A stretch of DNA of 64,000 nt from Mesonia phycicola (GCF_900141885.1 NZ_FQYY01000005.1:62001-126000); one strand, 5' to 3'; counted from the stretch's first letter, positions 1-11,235 are shown. Notes: a model not told the origin generated them from the sequence alone. Program-made: numbers and translations.

Positions 1-99
1 TTTTTGATTAAGTATTTTTGATTCAACAGATAAATATTTGGGCTGAGAAACAGCTAAAACTGGTATAGCCAGAATTAGCAAGAGTAGATATTTTTTCAT
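1..99 (-). CDS. Exported protein, N-terminal fragment
   Basis: Only the first 33 codons lie in the window; the rest runs off the left edge. The start reads MKKYLLLLILAIPVLAVSQP: two lysines, a hydrophobic stretch and a likely signal-peptidase site near AVS-QP, so the protein is probably exported. It follows the flippase-like gene on the same strand after about 45 bases and may belong to the same operon. From memory, an esterase-like alpha/beta hydrolase often sits here in related genomes, but nothing in these residues tests that. Confidence 0.6.
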   Translation of the reverse strand, partial: MKKYLLLLILAIPVLAVSQPKYLSVESKILNQK

Positions 100-143
100 A
101 ATATAAATTGCTTATTTCTTACCTAGCAATTTAAGAAAAATAA

Positions 144-1112
144 TTATTTAATTTTGTTAAGAAGAGGCAAAAATAACAACGACAAACTACCTAAAACCAC
201 GTTTAAAAGGGTTTGAGAGCCCCATACTAGCCAACCAAACGCCTCGCCGTCTTGTTGAGGTACCTCAAAAAATATTAAAATAGCACCAATAGCAATTGGG
301 AATACTCCAATACCGCCATTGGTTAAAGAAATTGCAAATGAGCCTACAATAAAAGCAATTAAAATATATGAAAAACTAAGGTTCTCTGTGCCTGGTACAG
401 CAAATTTTATAATCCAAAACATGGCAATGTACATTACCCAGATAAAAACAGTATGTATTAAAAAAGCGGCAGTATTTTTAATTCTAAAAATACTAGTTAC
501 TCCTTCTAAAATACCATTAAGAAAGTTTCTTAGTTTAGCGAGTTTATTGCTTTTAGAGCCTTTAATTAGTTTAAGAGTGTATATGCCTATAAAAATAAGG
601 AAGATTAAAGCAGTAAGACTTAAAATAGGATTGATATTGTACTCGTTAAAAAAGAAGAATAATAAATCATATTGAAAAAATAAAGCTAGCATTATAACTA
701 GAAGTAACATGATTAAATCTGCAACTCTTTCAGAAATAATAGTTCCAAAAACTTTTTGAAAAGGTATATTTTCATAAGATGCTACTGTAGCACCTCGTAA
801 TACCTCTCCAGATCTAGGTATACCTAAGTTGGCAAGGTAGCCAGCCATCACAGCCATAAAGCTATTAGATAGTTTTACTTTATAACCAAGCGGTTGTAGT
901 AAATATTTCCAACGGTAAGCGCGAGAAAGATGAGAAAAAACTCCAAAAATTAGAGATAAACCAATCCATAAAGGGTTAGCTTGTTTTATGTTTCTCCATA
1001 AAATTTGTCGTTCTTCTGGAGTGGCACTTTGAAAAGAATATATAACGAAAAAAACTCCCAGCATTAGTGGGAGTATAGTTTTTAATAGCTTTATTAATTT
1101 CTTTCTCTTCAA
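144..1112 (-). CDS. Lysylphosphatidylglycerol synthase TM-region (UPF0104) family membrane protein
   Basis: A 322-residue protein with about eight hydrophobic segments, matching the stand-alone flippase-like membrane domain of the MprF/AglD (UPF0104) family, without the aminoacyl-transferase domain of full MprF. The family signature NLGIPRSGEVLR is at about residues 95-106. The likely start is a TTG directly after the panD stop codon, which suggests translational coupling; the next in-frame ATG (residue 17) would cut into the first membrane helix. The substrate is unknown; members are thought to move or modify lipids in the inner membrane. Family assignment is firm, function is not. Confidence 0.8.
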   Translation of the reverse strand: MKRKKLIKLLKTILPLMLGVFFVIYSFQSATPEERQILWRNIKQANPLWIGLSLIFGVFSHLSRAYRWKYLLQPLGYKVKLSNSFMAVMAGYLANLGIPRSGEVLRGATVASYENIPFQKVFGTIISERVADLIMLLLVIMLALFFQYDLLFFFFNEYNINPILSLTALIFLIFIGIYTLKLIKGSKSNKLAKLRNFLNGILEGVTSIFRIKNTAAFLIHTVFIWVMYIAMFWIIKFAVPGTENLSFSYILIAFIVGSFAISLTNGGIGVFPIAIGAILIFFEVPQQDGEAFGWLVWGSQTLLNVVLGSLSLLFLPLLNKIK

Positions 1113-1463
1113 TTAATTTAAAAGATTGTTTTCTTCATTAGGGAAAAGAATAGCTGGTTTAAATTTCTTAGCCTCTTCTATATCCATTATAGCGTAAGTA
1201 ATTAAAATCAAAACGTCACCTTTAGCTACTTTTCTTGCTGCAGCACCATTAAGAGTGATTTCTCCACTATTTCTAGGTCCAGGAATAGCGTAAGTCTCTA
1301 AACGCTCTCCGTTATTGTTATTCACAATCTGAACTTTTTCACCTTCAACAATGTTGGCTGCATCCATTAAATCTTCATCTATAGTGATACTTCCAATATA
1401 GTTAAGATCTGCTCCTGTAACCTTAACGCGATGAATTTTAGATTTTACAACGTGTATTTGCAT
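1113..1463 (-). CDS. panD: Aspartate 1-decarboxylase
   Basis: Makes beta-alanine from L-aspartate for pantothenate and coenzyme A synthesis. The 116-residue proenzyme is the usual size. The self-cleavage site Gly24-Ser25 is present in YIGSITID, where Ser25 becomes the pyruvoyl cofactor. The conserved motif [12 protein letters not shown] follows at about residues 72-83. It lies 24 bases after panC on the same strand, so the two enzymes that meet at pantothenate synthesis are probably co-transcribed. Confidence 0.97.
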   Translation of the reverse strand: MQIHVVKSKIHRVKVTGADLNYIGSITIDEDLMDAANIVEGEKVQIVNNNNGERLETYAIPGPRNSGEITLNGAAARKVAKGDVLILITYAIMDIEEAKKFKPAILFPNEENNLLN

Positions 1464-1487
1464 TTTCTTTTTTTTAAACTTTCGTTT

Positions 1488-2342
1488 TTAATTTAGTGCA
1501 ATATTATCAATTAACCTTACATCATTTGCATATGCAGCAATAAATGCTCGGTATTTTTTATTACTATCAATAGTTTCTCCCACGGGTTCTAATGTGTTGG
1601 CATCAGAAATTTCAAAATATTCTAGCTTTAAAAAGTCTTGTTCACTTTTAAAAAGATTTTCTATCTCTTCTTTTAAAACTAGTGCATTTTTTGTGCCAAA
1701 TTCACTTCTAGCTTTTTCTAGAGTTTTATAGATAAACGTAGCTTGGTCTTGTTCTTTAGAAGTAAGCCTTTTGTTTCTAGAACTTCTTGCTAAACCATTT
1801 TCTTCCCTGCTTATTGGGCAGCCAATAATCTCCACATCTTGCTGTGTTAATTCTATCAGTTTTTTTACGATTTGCAATTGCTGATAGTCTTTTTCTCCAA
1901 AAAATGCTTTATCTGGATTAGTGACGTCAAATAATCGTTTTAAAATTGTGCCAACACCATCAAAATGACCGCTTCTGTGTTTGCCTTCCATTTGAGTTTC
2001 TAGGTTTCCAAATTCAAACTTTTCAGAAAGAATATCGTTGCCATAAATCTCTTTTTCTGAAGGGGCAAATATGATTAAATCATTAAAATTTTGTTTCAGT
2101 AACTTTAGGTCTTCCTCTAAAGTTCTAGGGTATTTTTCTAAATCTGACGCATTATTAAACTGTGTTGGGTTTACAAAAATACTAATCACAACCTGATCAC
2201 AAACATGTTTAGCTTGTCTAATTAGTGAGAGGTGGCCTTCGTGTAAAGCCCCCATAGTTGGTACTAACCCAACGATTTTAGAGTTTTTTTTAAACTCTTG
2301 AATAGTGCTTTGAACACCCTGTTTATCTTGATATACTTGCAA
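1488..2342 (-). CDS. panC: Pantothenate synthetase
   Basis: ATP-dependent condensation of pantoate with beta-alanine, the step that uses the product of the neighbouring panD. The nucleotide-binding signature PTMGALHEGH is at residues 28-37, and the GEKDYQQLQ block is near residue 150. Length (284 aa) is normal. The only plausible start is TTG: an in-frame stop lies two codons further upstream, and the next methionine (residue 30) is inside the catalytic motif. A TAATTTTG promoter element sits about 20 bases upstream, so the leader is very short. Confidence 0.96.
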   Translation of the reverse strand: MQVYQDKQGVQSTIQEFKKNSKIVGLVPTMGALHEGHLSLIRQAKHVCDQVVISIFVNPTQFNNASDLEKYPRTLEEDLKLLKQNFNDLIIFAPSEKEIYGNDILSEKFEFGNLETQMEGKHRSGHFDGVGTILKRLFDVTNPDKAFFGEKDYQQLQIVKKLIELTQQDVEIIGCPISREENGLARSSRNKRLTSKEQDQATFIYKTLEKARSEFGTKNALVLKEEIENLFKSEQDFLKLEYFEISDANTLEPVGETIDSNKKYRAFIAAYANDVRLIDNIALN

Positions 2343-2363
2343 AACGCTTTATTTTAGCTCGGG

Positions 2364-2371
2364 CAAAATTA
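2364..2371 (-). promoter_or_regulatory. Likely -7 element of the panC-panD promoter
   Basis: On the minus strand this reads TAATTTTG, matching the Bacteroidota -7 consensus TAnnTTTG. It lies just upstream of the TTG start of panC. No convincing -33 TTG was found at the ideal spacing, so this is a partial match only. Confidence 0.4.
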
Positions 2372-2402
2372 ATACAATAGTGGCAAACTGCATAAATTTT
2401 TG

Positions 2403-2410
2403 TAATTTTG
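2403..2410 (+). promoter_or_regulatory. Likely -7 element for the glycogen synthase-like gene
   Basis: Reads TAATTTTG, 45 bases upstream of the start at 2456, and is back to back with the panC element about 30 bases away. The -33 region is weak (GTGG rather than TTTG). Confidence 0.4.
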
Positions 2411-2455
2411 CCTGTTATTTATCGTTAATATTAATAATCAAGAGTACAACATTTT

Positions 2456-3277
2456 ATGAAAGATAAGCGCATTTTGTACGTATCATCAGAAGTTATTCCT
2501 TATTTACCAGAAACAGAAATATCATCAATGTCTTTTGAGGCGCCAAGAATGGTAAACAGCCAAGGAGGTCAAATACGTATTTTCATGCCTCGATTTGGAA
2601 ATATTAATGAGAGACGTCACCAATTACATGAAGTAATTAGGCTTTCTGGGATGAACTTGGTGATTAATGATTTAGATATGCCATTAATTATTAAAGTAGC
2701 TTCTATTCCAAAAGAAAGAATGCAAGTTTACTTTATAGATAATGAAGATTACTTTAAAAGAAAAGCCACTTTTACAGATGAAGATGGTAATTTGTTTGAA
2801 GATAATGATGAGAGAGCTATCTTTTTTGCTAAAGGTGTAATAGAAACGGTAAAAAAATTAAACTGGTCTCCAGATATTATTCACGTTCACGGTTGGCTTG
2901 CTTCTTTATTACCATTGTATTTAAGAAATTACTATGGTAATGAGCCATTATTTAAAAATTCAAAAATAGTAACTTCTGTATATAGTAAAGGTTTTGAAGA
3001 GACCTTAGATGAAGAAATGCAGAAAAAAGTACTTTTTGATGGTTTAGAAGATGATACTGTAGCGCATTTGGCAACACCAGATTATGTAAACATCATGAAA
3101 ACAGCAATAGATAACTCTGATGCAGTAATACAAGGAAGTGAAGAAATTCCTGAAGAGTTAAAAACCTACATAGCAGGTCTAGATAAGCCGAGTTTAGAAT
3201 TTAAATCTAAAGAAGAATTTGGGCAAGCTTACCAAGATTTTTATACAAGAGAAGTGTTAAATGAAGAAGTAGAGTAG
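2456..3277 (+). CDS. Half-length glycogen/starch synthase-like protein (GT5 N-domain only)
   Basis: A 273-residue protein resembling the N-terminal Rossmann domain of glycogen synthase: ILYVSSEVIPY at residues 6-16, and the IIHVHGWLASLLPLY block near residue 142. Full glycogen synthases are about 470-500 residues and end in a second nucleotide-sugar-binding domain, which is absent here; the ORF closes cleanly with an acidic tail. The N-domain glycine motif (KxGGL) also seems replaced by EISSMSFEAPRM, so ADP-glucose use is doubtful. It is divergent from panC and upstream of glmS. A complete but catalytically questionable paralogue is the best reading. Confidence 0.75.
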   Translation: MKDKRILYVSSEVIPYLPETEISSMSFEAPRMVNSQGGQIRIFMPRFGNINERRHQLHEVIRLSGMNLVINDLDMPLIIKVASIPKERMQVYFIDNEDYFKRKATFTDEDGNLFEDNDERAIFFAKGVIETVKKLNWSPDIIHVHGWLASLLPLYLRNYYGNEPLFKNSKIVTSVYSKGFEETLDEEMQKKVLFDGLEDDTVAHLATPDYVNIMKTAIDNSDAVIQGSEEIPEELKTYIAGLDKPSLEFKSKEEFGQAYQDFYTREVLNEEVE

Positions 3278-3330
3278 TATTGTTTCATTATTGATACTAC
3301 ACATTTTACAGAAAAGAATAATCAAACAAT

Positions 3331-5178
3331 ATGTGCGGAATAGTAGGTTACATAGGTCATAGAAAAGCTTATCCAATAGTTTTAAAAGGATTACAAAGAT
3401 TAGAATATAGAGGGTATGATAGTGCAGGAATTGCACTTTATGATGGAGAGCAATTAAAACTAAGCAAAACCAAAGGAAAAGTTGCAGACCTTCAAGAAAA
3501 ATTAGAAAATGAAATCTCTACAGATGGTACCGTAGGTATTGGTCATACTAGATGGGCAACTCATGGAGTGCCTAACGATGAAAACTCTCATCCGCATTAT
3601 TCAAATTCTGGAGATTTAGTTATTATTCATAATGGTATTATTGAAAATTATGATACTATTAAAAAAGAATTAATAAAAAGAGGTTACGAGTTTCATTCAG
3701 ATACAGATACAGAAGTATTAGTAAATCTAATAGAAGATGTACAGGTAAAAGAAGGCTTAAAATTAGGAAAGGCGGTGCAAATTGCCCTAAATCAAGCAGT
3801 AGGTGCTTATGCAATAGCTGTTTTTGATAAGAAAAAACCAGACGAAATTGTGGTTGCTAGACTAGGAAGTCCATTAGCAATTGGAGTTGGAGATAATGAG
3901 TTTTTTATTGCATCTGATGCTTCACCGTTTATAGAATATACTAGTTCTGCTATTTACTTAGAAGATGGAGAAATGGCTGTAATTAGAAGAGGTAAAGAGA
4001 TAAAGATTAGAAAAATAAATAATGACTCTCTTGTAGATCCATATATTCAGAAATTAAAAATTAATTTAGAGCAGATTGAAAAAAATGGTTACGATCATTT
4101 TATGCTGAAAGAAATTTACGAGCAACCAGATGCTATAACAGATACCTATAGAGGTAGAATGTTGGTAGATCAAGGCATTGTAAGAATGGCTGGAGTAGAT
4201 GATAATATCTCTAAATTTTTAAATGCAAGAAGAATTTTAATTGTAGCCTGTGGTACTTCTTGGCATGCAGGTTTGGTAGCAGAGTATATTTTTGAAGATT
4301 TTGCTAGAATACCAGTAGAGGTAGAGTACGCTTCAGAATTTAGATACAGAAACCCAGTTATTTATAGAGATGATGTGGTAATTGCAATTTCTCAATCTGG
4401 AGAAACAGCAGATACCATGGCGGCTATTAAATTAGCAAAAGAAAAAGGCGCATTTGTATTTGGAGTATGTAATGTAGTAGGTTCTTCTATTTCAAGAGAA
4501 ACTCATGCAGGAGCTTATACGCACGCCGGTCCAGAAATTGGAGTAGCATCTACAAAAGCATTTACAACACAAATAACAGTATTAAGCTTAATCGCTTTAA
4601 AATTAGCAAAAGAAAAAGGAACCATAAGTAATTCTGATTTTCATTTGTATTTAAGAGAATTAGAGCTTATTCCTAATAAAATCAAAGAAGCTTTACAGTC
4701 TAATGAGCACATTACAGATGTTGCTCGTAAGTATAAAGATGCTTCTAACTTCTTGTATTTAGGTAGAGGGTTCAACTTCCCTGTTGCTTTAGAGGGAGCT
4801 TTAAAACTAAAAGAAATATCTTATATTCATGCAGAAGGTTATCCAGCAGCAGAAATGAAGCACGGACCAATAGCATTGATAGATGAAATGATGCCTGTGG
4901 TAGTTATAGCAACACGTAAAGGGCATTATGAAAAAGTAATAAGCAATATTCAAGAAATAAAATCACGTAAAGGTAAAATTATTGGTATTGTTACTAAAGG
5001 AGACAAAGAAGTACGTGAATTAGCAGATTATGTAATAGAGGTACCAGAAACAGTAGAGGCATTTACTCCATTGTTGACAACCATACCTTTACAGTTACTA
5101 TCATACCATATAGCATTAATGCTAGATAAAAACGTAGATCAACCAAGAAACCTTGCAAAATCAGTTACTGTAGAATAG
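3331..5178 (+). CDS. glmS: Glutamine--fructose-6-phosphate aminotransferase (isomerizing)
   Basis: Makes glucosamine-6-phosphate from fructose-6-phosphate and glutamine, the entry step to UDP-GlcNAc for peptidoglycan and LPS. The glutaminase nucleophile Cys2 follows the initiator Met (MCGIVGYIG). GHTRWATHG and HNGIIENY mark the amidotransferase domain in the first 130 residues. Two SIS domains follow, with CGTSWHAG near residue 303, SQSGETADT near 350 and STKAFTTQ near 403. The C-terminus LAKSVTVE is typical. At 615 aa it is full length. It starts 53 bases after the preceding gene. No ribozyme-like leader was recognised. Confidence 0.98.
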   Translation: MCGIVGYIGHRKAYPIVLKGLQRLEYRGYDSAGIALYDGEQLKLSKTKGKVADLQEKLENEISTDGTVGIGHTRWATHGVPNDENSHPHYSNSGDLVIIHNGIIENYDTIKKELIKRGYEFHSDTDTEVLVNLIEDVQVKEGLKLGKAVQIALNQAVGAYAIAVFDKKKPDEIVVARLGSPLAIGVGDNEFFIASDASPFIEYTSSAIYLEDGEMAVIRRGKEIKIRKINNDSLVDPYIQKLKINLEQIEKNGYDHFMLKEIYEQPDAITDTYRGRMLVDQGIVRMAGVDDNISKFLNARRILIVACGTSWHAGLVAEYIFEDFARIPVEVEYASEFRYRNPVIYRDDVVIAISQSGETADTMAAIKLAKEKGAFVFGVCNVVGSSISRETHAGAYTHAGPEIGVASTKAFTTQITVLSLIALKLAKEKGTISNSDFHLYLRELELIPNKIKEALQSNEHITDVARKYKDASNFLYLGRGFNFPVALEGALKLKEISYIHAEGYPAAEMKHGPIALIDEMMPVVVIATRKGHYEKVISNIQEIKSRKGKIIGIVTKGDKEVRELADYVIEVPETVEAFTPLLTTIPLQLLSYHIALMLDKNVDQPRNLAKSVTVE

Positions 5179-5236
5179 GATTTTTGGATAAAAATTTTTT
5201 TCAAAAATTAGGAGAAATTATTTAAGAAAAATAACC

Positions 5237-5244
5237 TATCTTTG
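5237..5244 (+). promoter_or_regulatory. Likely -7 element of the atpD-atpC promoter
   Basis: Reads TATCTTTG, an exact match to TAnnTTTG, 60 bases upstream of atpD and after the glmS stop. A good -33 TTG at the ideal spacing is not evident. Confidence 0.5.
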
Positions 5245-5301
5245 CAGCCGAAAAAAGTAAGTCCTTTTTTCTACATTACAAACTATAAATTAAACAATTA
5301 G

Positions 5302-6816
<1,515 letters not shown>

Positions 6817-6863
6817 AAATTAATTAATACCCTTTAATTAGGTTATTATTTAACTCAAAAACT

Positions 6864-7142
6864 ATGTATTTAGAAATTGTATCTCCAGAAAAGGTTTTAT
6901 TAAGTGCTGAAGTAGACTCAGTAACTGTTCCTGCCATAGAGGGAGAGTTTCAAATGCTTAACAATCACGCTCCAATCATTTCTGTATTAGAAAAAGGAGT
7001 AATTAAGGTTGAAGGTAATATTGAAATTTCAAAAGATTTAAAAGAAGTTGTTAATAAAGCACAAGATGGAAAGTGGCACTTCCCTATAAAAGGTGGTGTG
7101 CTAGAAATGAAAAACAATAAAGCTATTGTTTTAGCAGATTAA
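6864..7142 (+). CDS. atpC: F1Fo ATP synthase subunit epsilon, short form
   Basis: The N-terminal beta-sandwich of the epsilon subunit: MYLEIVSPEKVLLSAEVDSV at the start and GEFQMLNNHAPIISVLEKG at about residues 27-45. At 92 residues it lacks the C-terminal helical hairpin of the roughly 135-residue E. coli protein, the part that inhibits ATP hydrolysis. The gene lies 47 bases after atpD and ends before a strong terminator, so it is not truncated by sequencing. Short epsilon subunits are, as I recall, normal in flavobacteria. Confidence 0.95.
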   Translation: MYLEIVSPEKVLLSAEVDSVTVPAIEGEFQMLNNHAPIISVLEKGVIKVEGNIEISKDLKEVVNKAQDGKWHFPIKGGVLEMKNNKAIVLAD

Positions 7143-7160
7143 TACTTTAAATAATATCTA

Positions 7161-7193
7161 AAAAGCCCGTTATTTTCATAACGGGCTTTTTTT
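7161..7193 (+). terminator. Rho-independent terminator after atpC
   Basis: The arms GCCCGTTAT (7165-7173) and ATAACGGGC (7178-7186) form a perfect GC-rich stem with a 4-base loop, flanked by an A-run and a T-run. It can also serve dgt, which ends on the other strand at 7204. Confidence 0.9.
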
Positions 7194-7203
7194 ATAATTC
7201 TTT

Positions 7204-8550
7204 CTATCCTAACTTAGTTCCTGATAATTTTTGAAAGGTTCTTAAAGCATTGCCATCTGTAAGTGCAGCAACTTCAGAGCTTAATTGTATTAGCCACTCA
7301 TAAGTACTTTTATTTTCGGTCTCAAAATCTTTTAAGAAACTCTGTAATATAAGTTTATCATAATTTGTGGTATTGCCGTGCACTGCATTTTCTATGGCTT
7401 TGGTATACGTATCTAATAATGTAGAAATCATTTTGTAGCCAGCAATCTCTTTTTCAATTACCTCTTGGCTTTGGTATATTTTCTCAATACTAAGGGTAAT
7501 AATATCTTTAATTTGTGCGGTATAATTAGATCTGTCTAATAGAGAATCATGAAAATCTCCAGCTAAAATAGCCTCTTCATTTTCAATAAAAACTCTAGCA
7601 GCATCTTGTATTAAAGTGTTAATAGCTAGTGATCTTAGGTAGCTAACCCTACTTTCTGTATTGGTAAGTGAGTGAAATTTTTCTGTATTAATATTATCTT
7701 TTACTAACTTAATTAAGTATTCTAAGGCATAACTTTCATCAATTAAGCCAAGATTAATACCATCTTCAAAATCAATAATCGTGTAACAAATATCATCTGC
7801 CGCTTCTACTAAAAAAGTTAATGGGTGTCGTTTGTAATGTATATCTCCATCTTTTCCAGATTGTTCTAAGCCTAAGTCTTTAGCAATATCTCTAAAAACT
7901 TCTTTTTCACTCTGAAAGTAGCCAAACTTTTTATCTGCAATTTGCTTTGTAGGTTTATGTGGTAAAGACTCTTTTGGGTATTTAGTAAATGCACCTAGTG
8001 TTGCGTAAGACAAGCGTAAACCATCTAGATTGCCGTTTTTTGTTTCTGTAAGTAACTTAAAACCGTTGGCATTTCCTTCAAAATGAGTTAAATCATGATA
8101 TTGTTTTTCAGATAAATATTCTTTAAAACGTTTCCCGTTTCCTGTTTTAAAATACTCGCCAATTGCTTTTTCACCAGAATGACCAAATGGCGGATTACCA
8201 ATATCGTGCGCTAAAGCAGCTGCAGCAACAATAGCCCCAAAATCGTTAAAATGGTATCCGTGCGTAACAGAAAGTTGCGGATGTTTTTCAATAATTTTTT
8301 TCCCTACAATTCTTCCTAAAGACCTTCCCACTACAGAAACTTCTAAACTATGTGTTAATCTAGTGTGTACAAAATCTGTTTTAGAAAGTGGTATAACTTG
8401 AGTTTTATCTTGCAAGCTTCTAAAAGCAGAAGAGAATATAATTCTATCATAATCTACCTCAAAACCTAACCTGGTATCATCTTGGTCTGCGCGTAATCTT
8501 TTAGTAGTATCTCTGTATCTTTTTAAAGAAAGTAATTGTTCCCAATTCAT
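7204..8550 (-). CDS. dgt: Deoxyguanosinetriphosphate triphosphohydrolase (dGTPase)
   Basis: HD-domain enzyme that hydrolyses dGTP to deoxyguanosine and triphosphate, trimming dNTP pools. Metal ligands are visible as His67 in HTRLTHSLEV, the HD pair at 115-116 in ALAHDIGNPPFGHSGE, and a later Asp in VEAADDICYTIIDFEDG. Length is 448 aa. It starts with MNWEQLLS at an ATG. It sits on the same strand as, and downstream of, the ribonucleotide reductase genes, so dNTP synthesis and turnover genes are neighbours, although a terminator and a repeat separate them. Confidence 0.93.
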   Translation of the reverse strand: MNWEQLLSLKRYRDTTKRLRADQDDTRLGFEVDYDRIIFSSAFRSLQDKTQVIPLSKTDFVHTRLTHSLEVSVVGRSLGRIVGKKIIEKHPQLSVTHGYHFNDFGAIVAAAALAHDIGNPPFGHSGEKAIGEYFKTGNGKRFKEYLSEKQYHDLTHFEGNANGFKLLTETKNGNLDGLRLSYATLGAFTKYPKESLPHKPTKQIADKKFGYFQSEKEVFRDIAKDLGLEQSGKDGDIHYKRHPLTFLVEAADDICYTIIDFEDGINLGLIDESYALEYLIKLVKDNINTEKFHSLTNTESRVSYLRSLAINTLIQDAARVFIENEEAILAGDFHDSLLDRSNYTAQIKDIITLSIEKIYQSQEVIEKEIAGYKMISTLLDTYTKAIENAVHGNTTNYDKLILQSFLKDFETENKSTYEWLIQLSSEVAALTDGNALRTFQKLSGTKLG

Positions 8551-8619
8551 GAATATTATTTTGAACGCTAAAAATAGTAAACCTGTTTTTAATGAAAGAG
8601 TAAATCTACTTGTCTTTTT

Positions 8620-8709
8620 GGGCGTGCCTTACTGGCCGCGCTATTCGCTTTATCTTTTTTTACCATATATCAAAGTAAAAAAAGGATGCCACTACTATCG
8701 CTCACGCAA
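8620..8709. repeat. Dispersed ~90-bp flavobacterial repeat, copy 1
   Basis: A non-coding element that starts GGCGTGCC, has a middle of T-run/A-run arms around TTTTTTTACC...GTAAAAAAAGGAT, and ends CTCACGCA. A second copy with the same order of blocks lies at 44825-44912. It sits between dgt and nrdA. Similar elements ending in CTCACGCA recur, as I recall, between genes in many flavobacterial genomes. No coding capacity is seen. Confidence 0.75.
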
Positions 8710-8752
8710 AAAAAAAGGCTAGTTAATAAAATGATTTAGTTATTAACTAGCC
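8707..8752 (-). terminator. Rho-independent terminator after nrdA
   Basis: Perfect 13-bp arms, GGCTAGTTAATAA (8717-8729) and TTATTAACTAGCC (8740-8752). Read on the minus strand the stem is followed by a run of about ten T. It lies 24 bases beyond the nrdA stop codon. Confidence 0.9.
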
Positions 8753-8775
8753 AAAATTATATAATTAAAAATCTA

Positions 8776-11235
8776 TTAAGACCCGCACATTAAGCAATCA
8801 TCTCCCTCAGCTTCTTTAGATTGTTGTATAATAGCTTTTAATTCTTCAGGAGATAAAGAACTACTATCTGGAGCAACTGGCTGAGCAATTAACTCTTCAT
8901 TTCTATTTTTAGCCATTAATGTTTCTGCAGCTTTGGCAGCAACTTGCTGTTGAGGTTCTAATTTTTTTTCATTTTTTAAAGTAAACTTAATGGCATCTAC
9001 TGCAGATTTTGTTCTTAAATAATACATACCTGTTTTTAAACCACTTTTCCAGGCATAGAAATGCATAGAAGTTAATTTTGCCATCGTAGCGCCTTCCATA
9101 AATAAATTAAGTGATTGTGACTGGTCTATAAAGTAACCTCTATGGCGAGACATATCTATAATATCTTTCATAGACAGCTCCCAAACAGTTTTGTAAAGCT
9201 CTTTTAAATTATCAGGTATAATATCTATATTTTGTACAGATCCGTTGGCGCGCATAATAGCATCTTTCACTTCGTCTGTCCATAATCCTAAATTTACCAA
9301 ATCTTCTAATAAATGCTTGTTAACCACGATAAACTCTCCAGAAAGTACTCTTCTGGTGTAAATATTAGAAGTATAAGGCTCAAATGCTTCGTTATTACCT
9401 AAAATTTGAGAAGTAGAAGCAGTAGGCATTGGTGCTAGCAATAAAGAGTTACGTACTCCATTTTCTTTTACTTTAGCTCTTAATTCTGCCCAATTCCATC
9501 TTCCGCTTAAATCTTCATCTTTAATTCCCCATAAGTTGTATTGAAACTCTCCCATACTAATAGGAGAACCATTATAGGTAGAATAAGGTCCCTCAATAGT
9601 GGCAAGCTCCATAGAAGCAGTTACGGCACCAAAATATAAGGTTTCAAAAATCTCTTGGTTTAACTTTTTAGCTTCGTCACTAGTAAACGGTAATCTTAGT
9701 TTAATAAAAGTATCTGCTAAGCCTTGTACACCCAAGCCAACTGGACGATGACGCATATTAGAGTTTTCTGCTTCTACAACTGGGTAGTAATTTCTGTCTA
9801 TTACTTTATTTAAGTTTTTAATAACCCTTTTTGTAATTTTAAAAAGCTCATTGTGATCAAATTTACCATCTTTAATAAACATTGGTAAAGCAATTGAAGC
9901 AAGGTTACATACAGCTACTTCGTCTGGGCTAGTGTATTCTAATATTTCGGTACATAAATTAGAAGACCTTATTGTACCTAGATTTTTTTGATTAGACTTT
10001 CTGTTAGCCGAATCTTTATAAAGCATATAAGGAGTACCTGTTTCAATTTGAGATTCTAAAATTTTCTCCCAAAGTTCTCTTGCTTTTATGGTCTTTCTTC
10101 CTTTGCCTTCTGCTTCATATTTTAAATAAAGTTGGTCAAATTCTTCTCCGTGTATATTGTATAAATTCGGACATTCATTTGGGCACATTAGCGTCCAATT
10201 AGCATCTTCTTCTACACGTTTCATAAACAAATCTGGAATCCACATAGCGTAGAATAAATCTCTAGCACGCCTTTCTTCTGCTCCGTGGTTTTTCTTTAAA
10301 TCTAAAAAGTCAAAAATATCTGCATGCCAAGGCTCTACATACATAGCAAAAGAGCCTTTACGTTTACCGCCACCTTGGTCTACATAACGAGCAGTATCAT
10401 TAAATACACGTAGCATTGGTACAATACCATTAGAGGTGCCGTTGGTGCCAGAAATATAAGAACCTGTAGCTCTTACATTGTGAATAGATAAACCAATACC
10501 TCCTGCAGATTGAGATATCTTAGCGGTTTGTTTTAAGGTATCGTAAATACCATCTATACTGTCATCTTTCATTGCTAATAAAAAGCAAGAAGACATTTGT
10601 GGCTTTGGGGTACCAGAATTAAATAATGTTGGGGTGGCGTGCGTAAAGTATTTTTTAGACATTAACTCATACGTCTCTAAAGCAGCCTCTAAATCTTTTA
10701 GATGAATACCAATAGAAACCCTCATTAGCATATGTTGTGGTCTCTCTGCAATCTTGCCGTTTAGCTTTAATAAATAAGAGCGTTCTAGAGTTTTAAAACC
10801 AAAATAATCGTAGCCAAAATCTCGGTTATAAATAATTCTAGAATCAATAAAATCTTTATTTTCTATAATTACTTGGTATACGTCATCTGCAAGTAATGGT
10901 GCTTTTTTTCCTGTACGTGGATTAACATATTCATACAAATCTGTCATTACTTCAGAAAAAGTTTTCTTCGTGTTTTTATGAAGATTAGAAACAGAAATTC
11001 TAGCTGCAAGTTGTGCATAATCTGGATGAGAAGTAGTCATAGTAGCAGCAACTTCTGCAGCTAAGTTATCTAACTCGCTAGTAGTTACCCCATCATAAAG
11101 CCCTTCAATAACGCGCATAGCAACTTTGGTAGGCTCTACCAACGGATTAAGGCTGTAACATAGTTTTCTTACTCTAGCGGTAATTTTGTCAAACATTACC
11201 GGCTCTTTTTGTCCATTTCTTTTAATTACATACAT
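8776..11235 (-). CDS. nrdA: Ribonucleoside-diphosphate reductase, alpha subunit (class Ia)
   Basis: Reduces NDPs to dNDPs using a cysteine radical generated by NrdB. An N-terminal ATP-cone (about residues 1-90, [16 protein letters not shown]) indicates allosteric activity control. The catalytic core shows SSCFLL near residue 216 and SNLCTEI, and the C-terminus carries the redox-shuttle pair Cys814/Cys817 in CLMCGS. Length is 819 aa. It is transcribed after nrdB with a 110-base gap. The C-terminal region before the tail is rich in Gln and Ala and looks like a flexible linker. Confidence 0.98.
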   Translation of the reverse strand: MYVIKRNGQKEPVMFDKITARVRKLCYSLNPLVEPTKVAMRVIEGLYDGVTTSELDNLAAEVAATMTTSHPDYAQLAARISVSNLHKNTKKTFSEVMTDLYEYVNPRTGKKAPLLADDVYQVIIENKDFIDSRIIYNRDFGYDYFGFKTLERSYLLKLNGKIAERPQHMLMRVSIGIHLKDLEAALETYELMSKKYFTHATPTLFNSGTPKPQMSSCFLLAMKDDSIDGIYDTLKQTAKISQSAGGIGLSIHNVRATGSYISGTNGTSNGIVPMLRVFNDTARYVDQGGGKRKGSFAMYVEPWHADIFDFLDLKKNHGAEERRARDLFYAMWIPDLFMKRVEEDANWTLMCPNECPNLYNIHGEEFDQLYLKYEAEGKGRKTIKARELWEKILESQIETGTPYMLYKDSANRKSNQKNLGTIRSSNLCTEILEYTSPDEVAVCNLASIALPMFIKDGKFDHNELFKITKRVIKNLNKVIDRNYYPVVEAENSNMRHRPVGLGVQGLADTFIKLRLPFTSDEAKKLNQEIFETLYFGAVTASMELATIEGPYSTYNGSPISMGEFQYNLWGIKDEDLSGRWNWAELRAKVKENGVRNSLLLAPMPTASTSQILGNNEAFEPYTSNIYTRRVLSGEFIVVNKHLLEDLVNLGLWTDEVKDAIMRANGSVQNIDIIPDNLKELYKTVWELSMKDIIDMSRHRGYFIDQSQSLNLFMEGATMAKLTSMHFYAWKSGLKTGMYYLRTKSAVDAIKFTLKNEKKLEPQQQVAAKAAETLMAKNRNEELIAQPVAPDSSSLSPEELKAIIQQSKEAEGDDCLMCGS

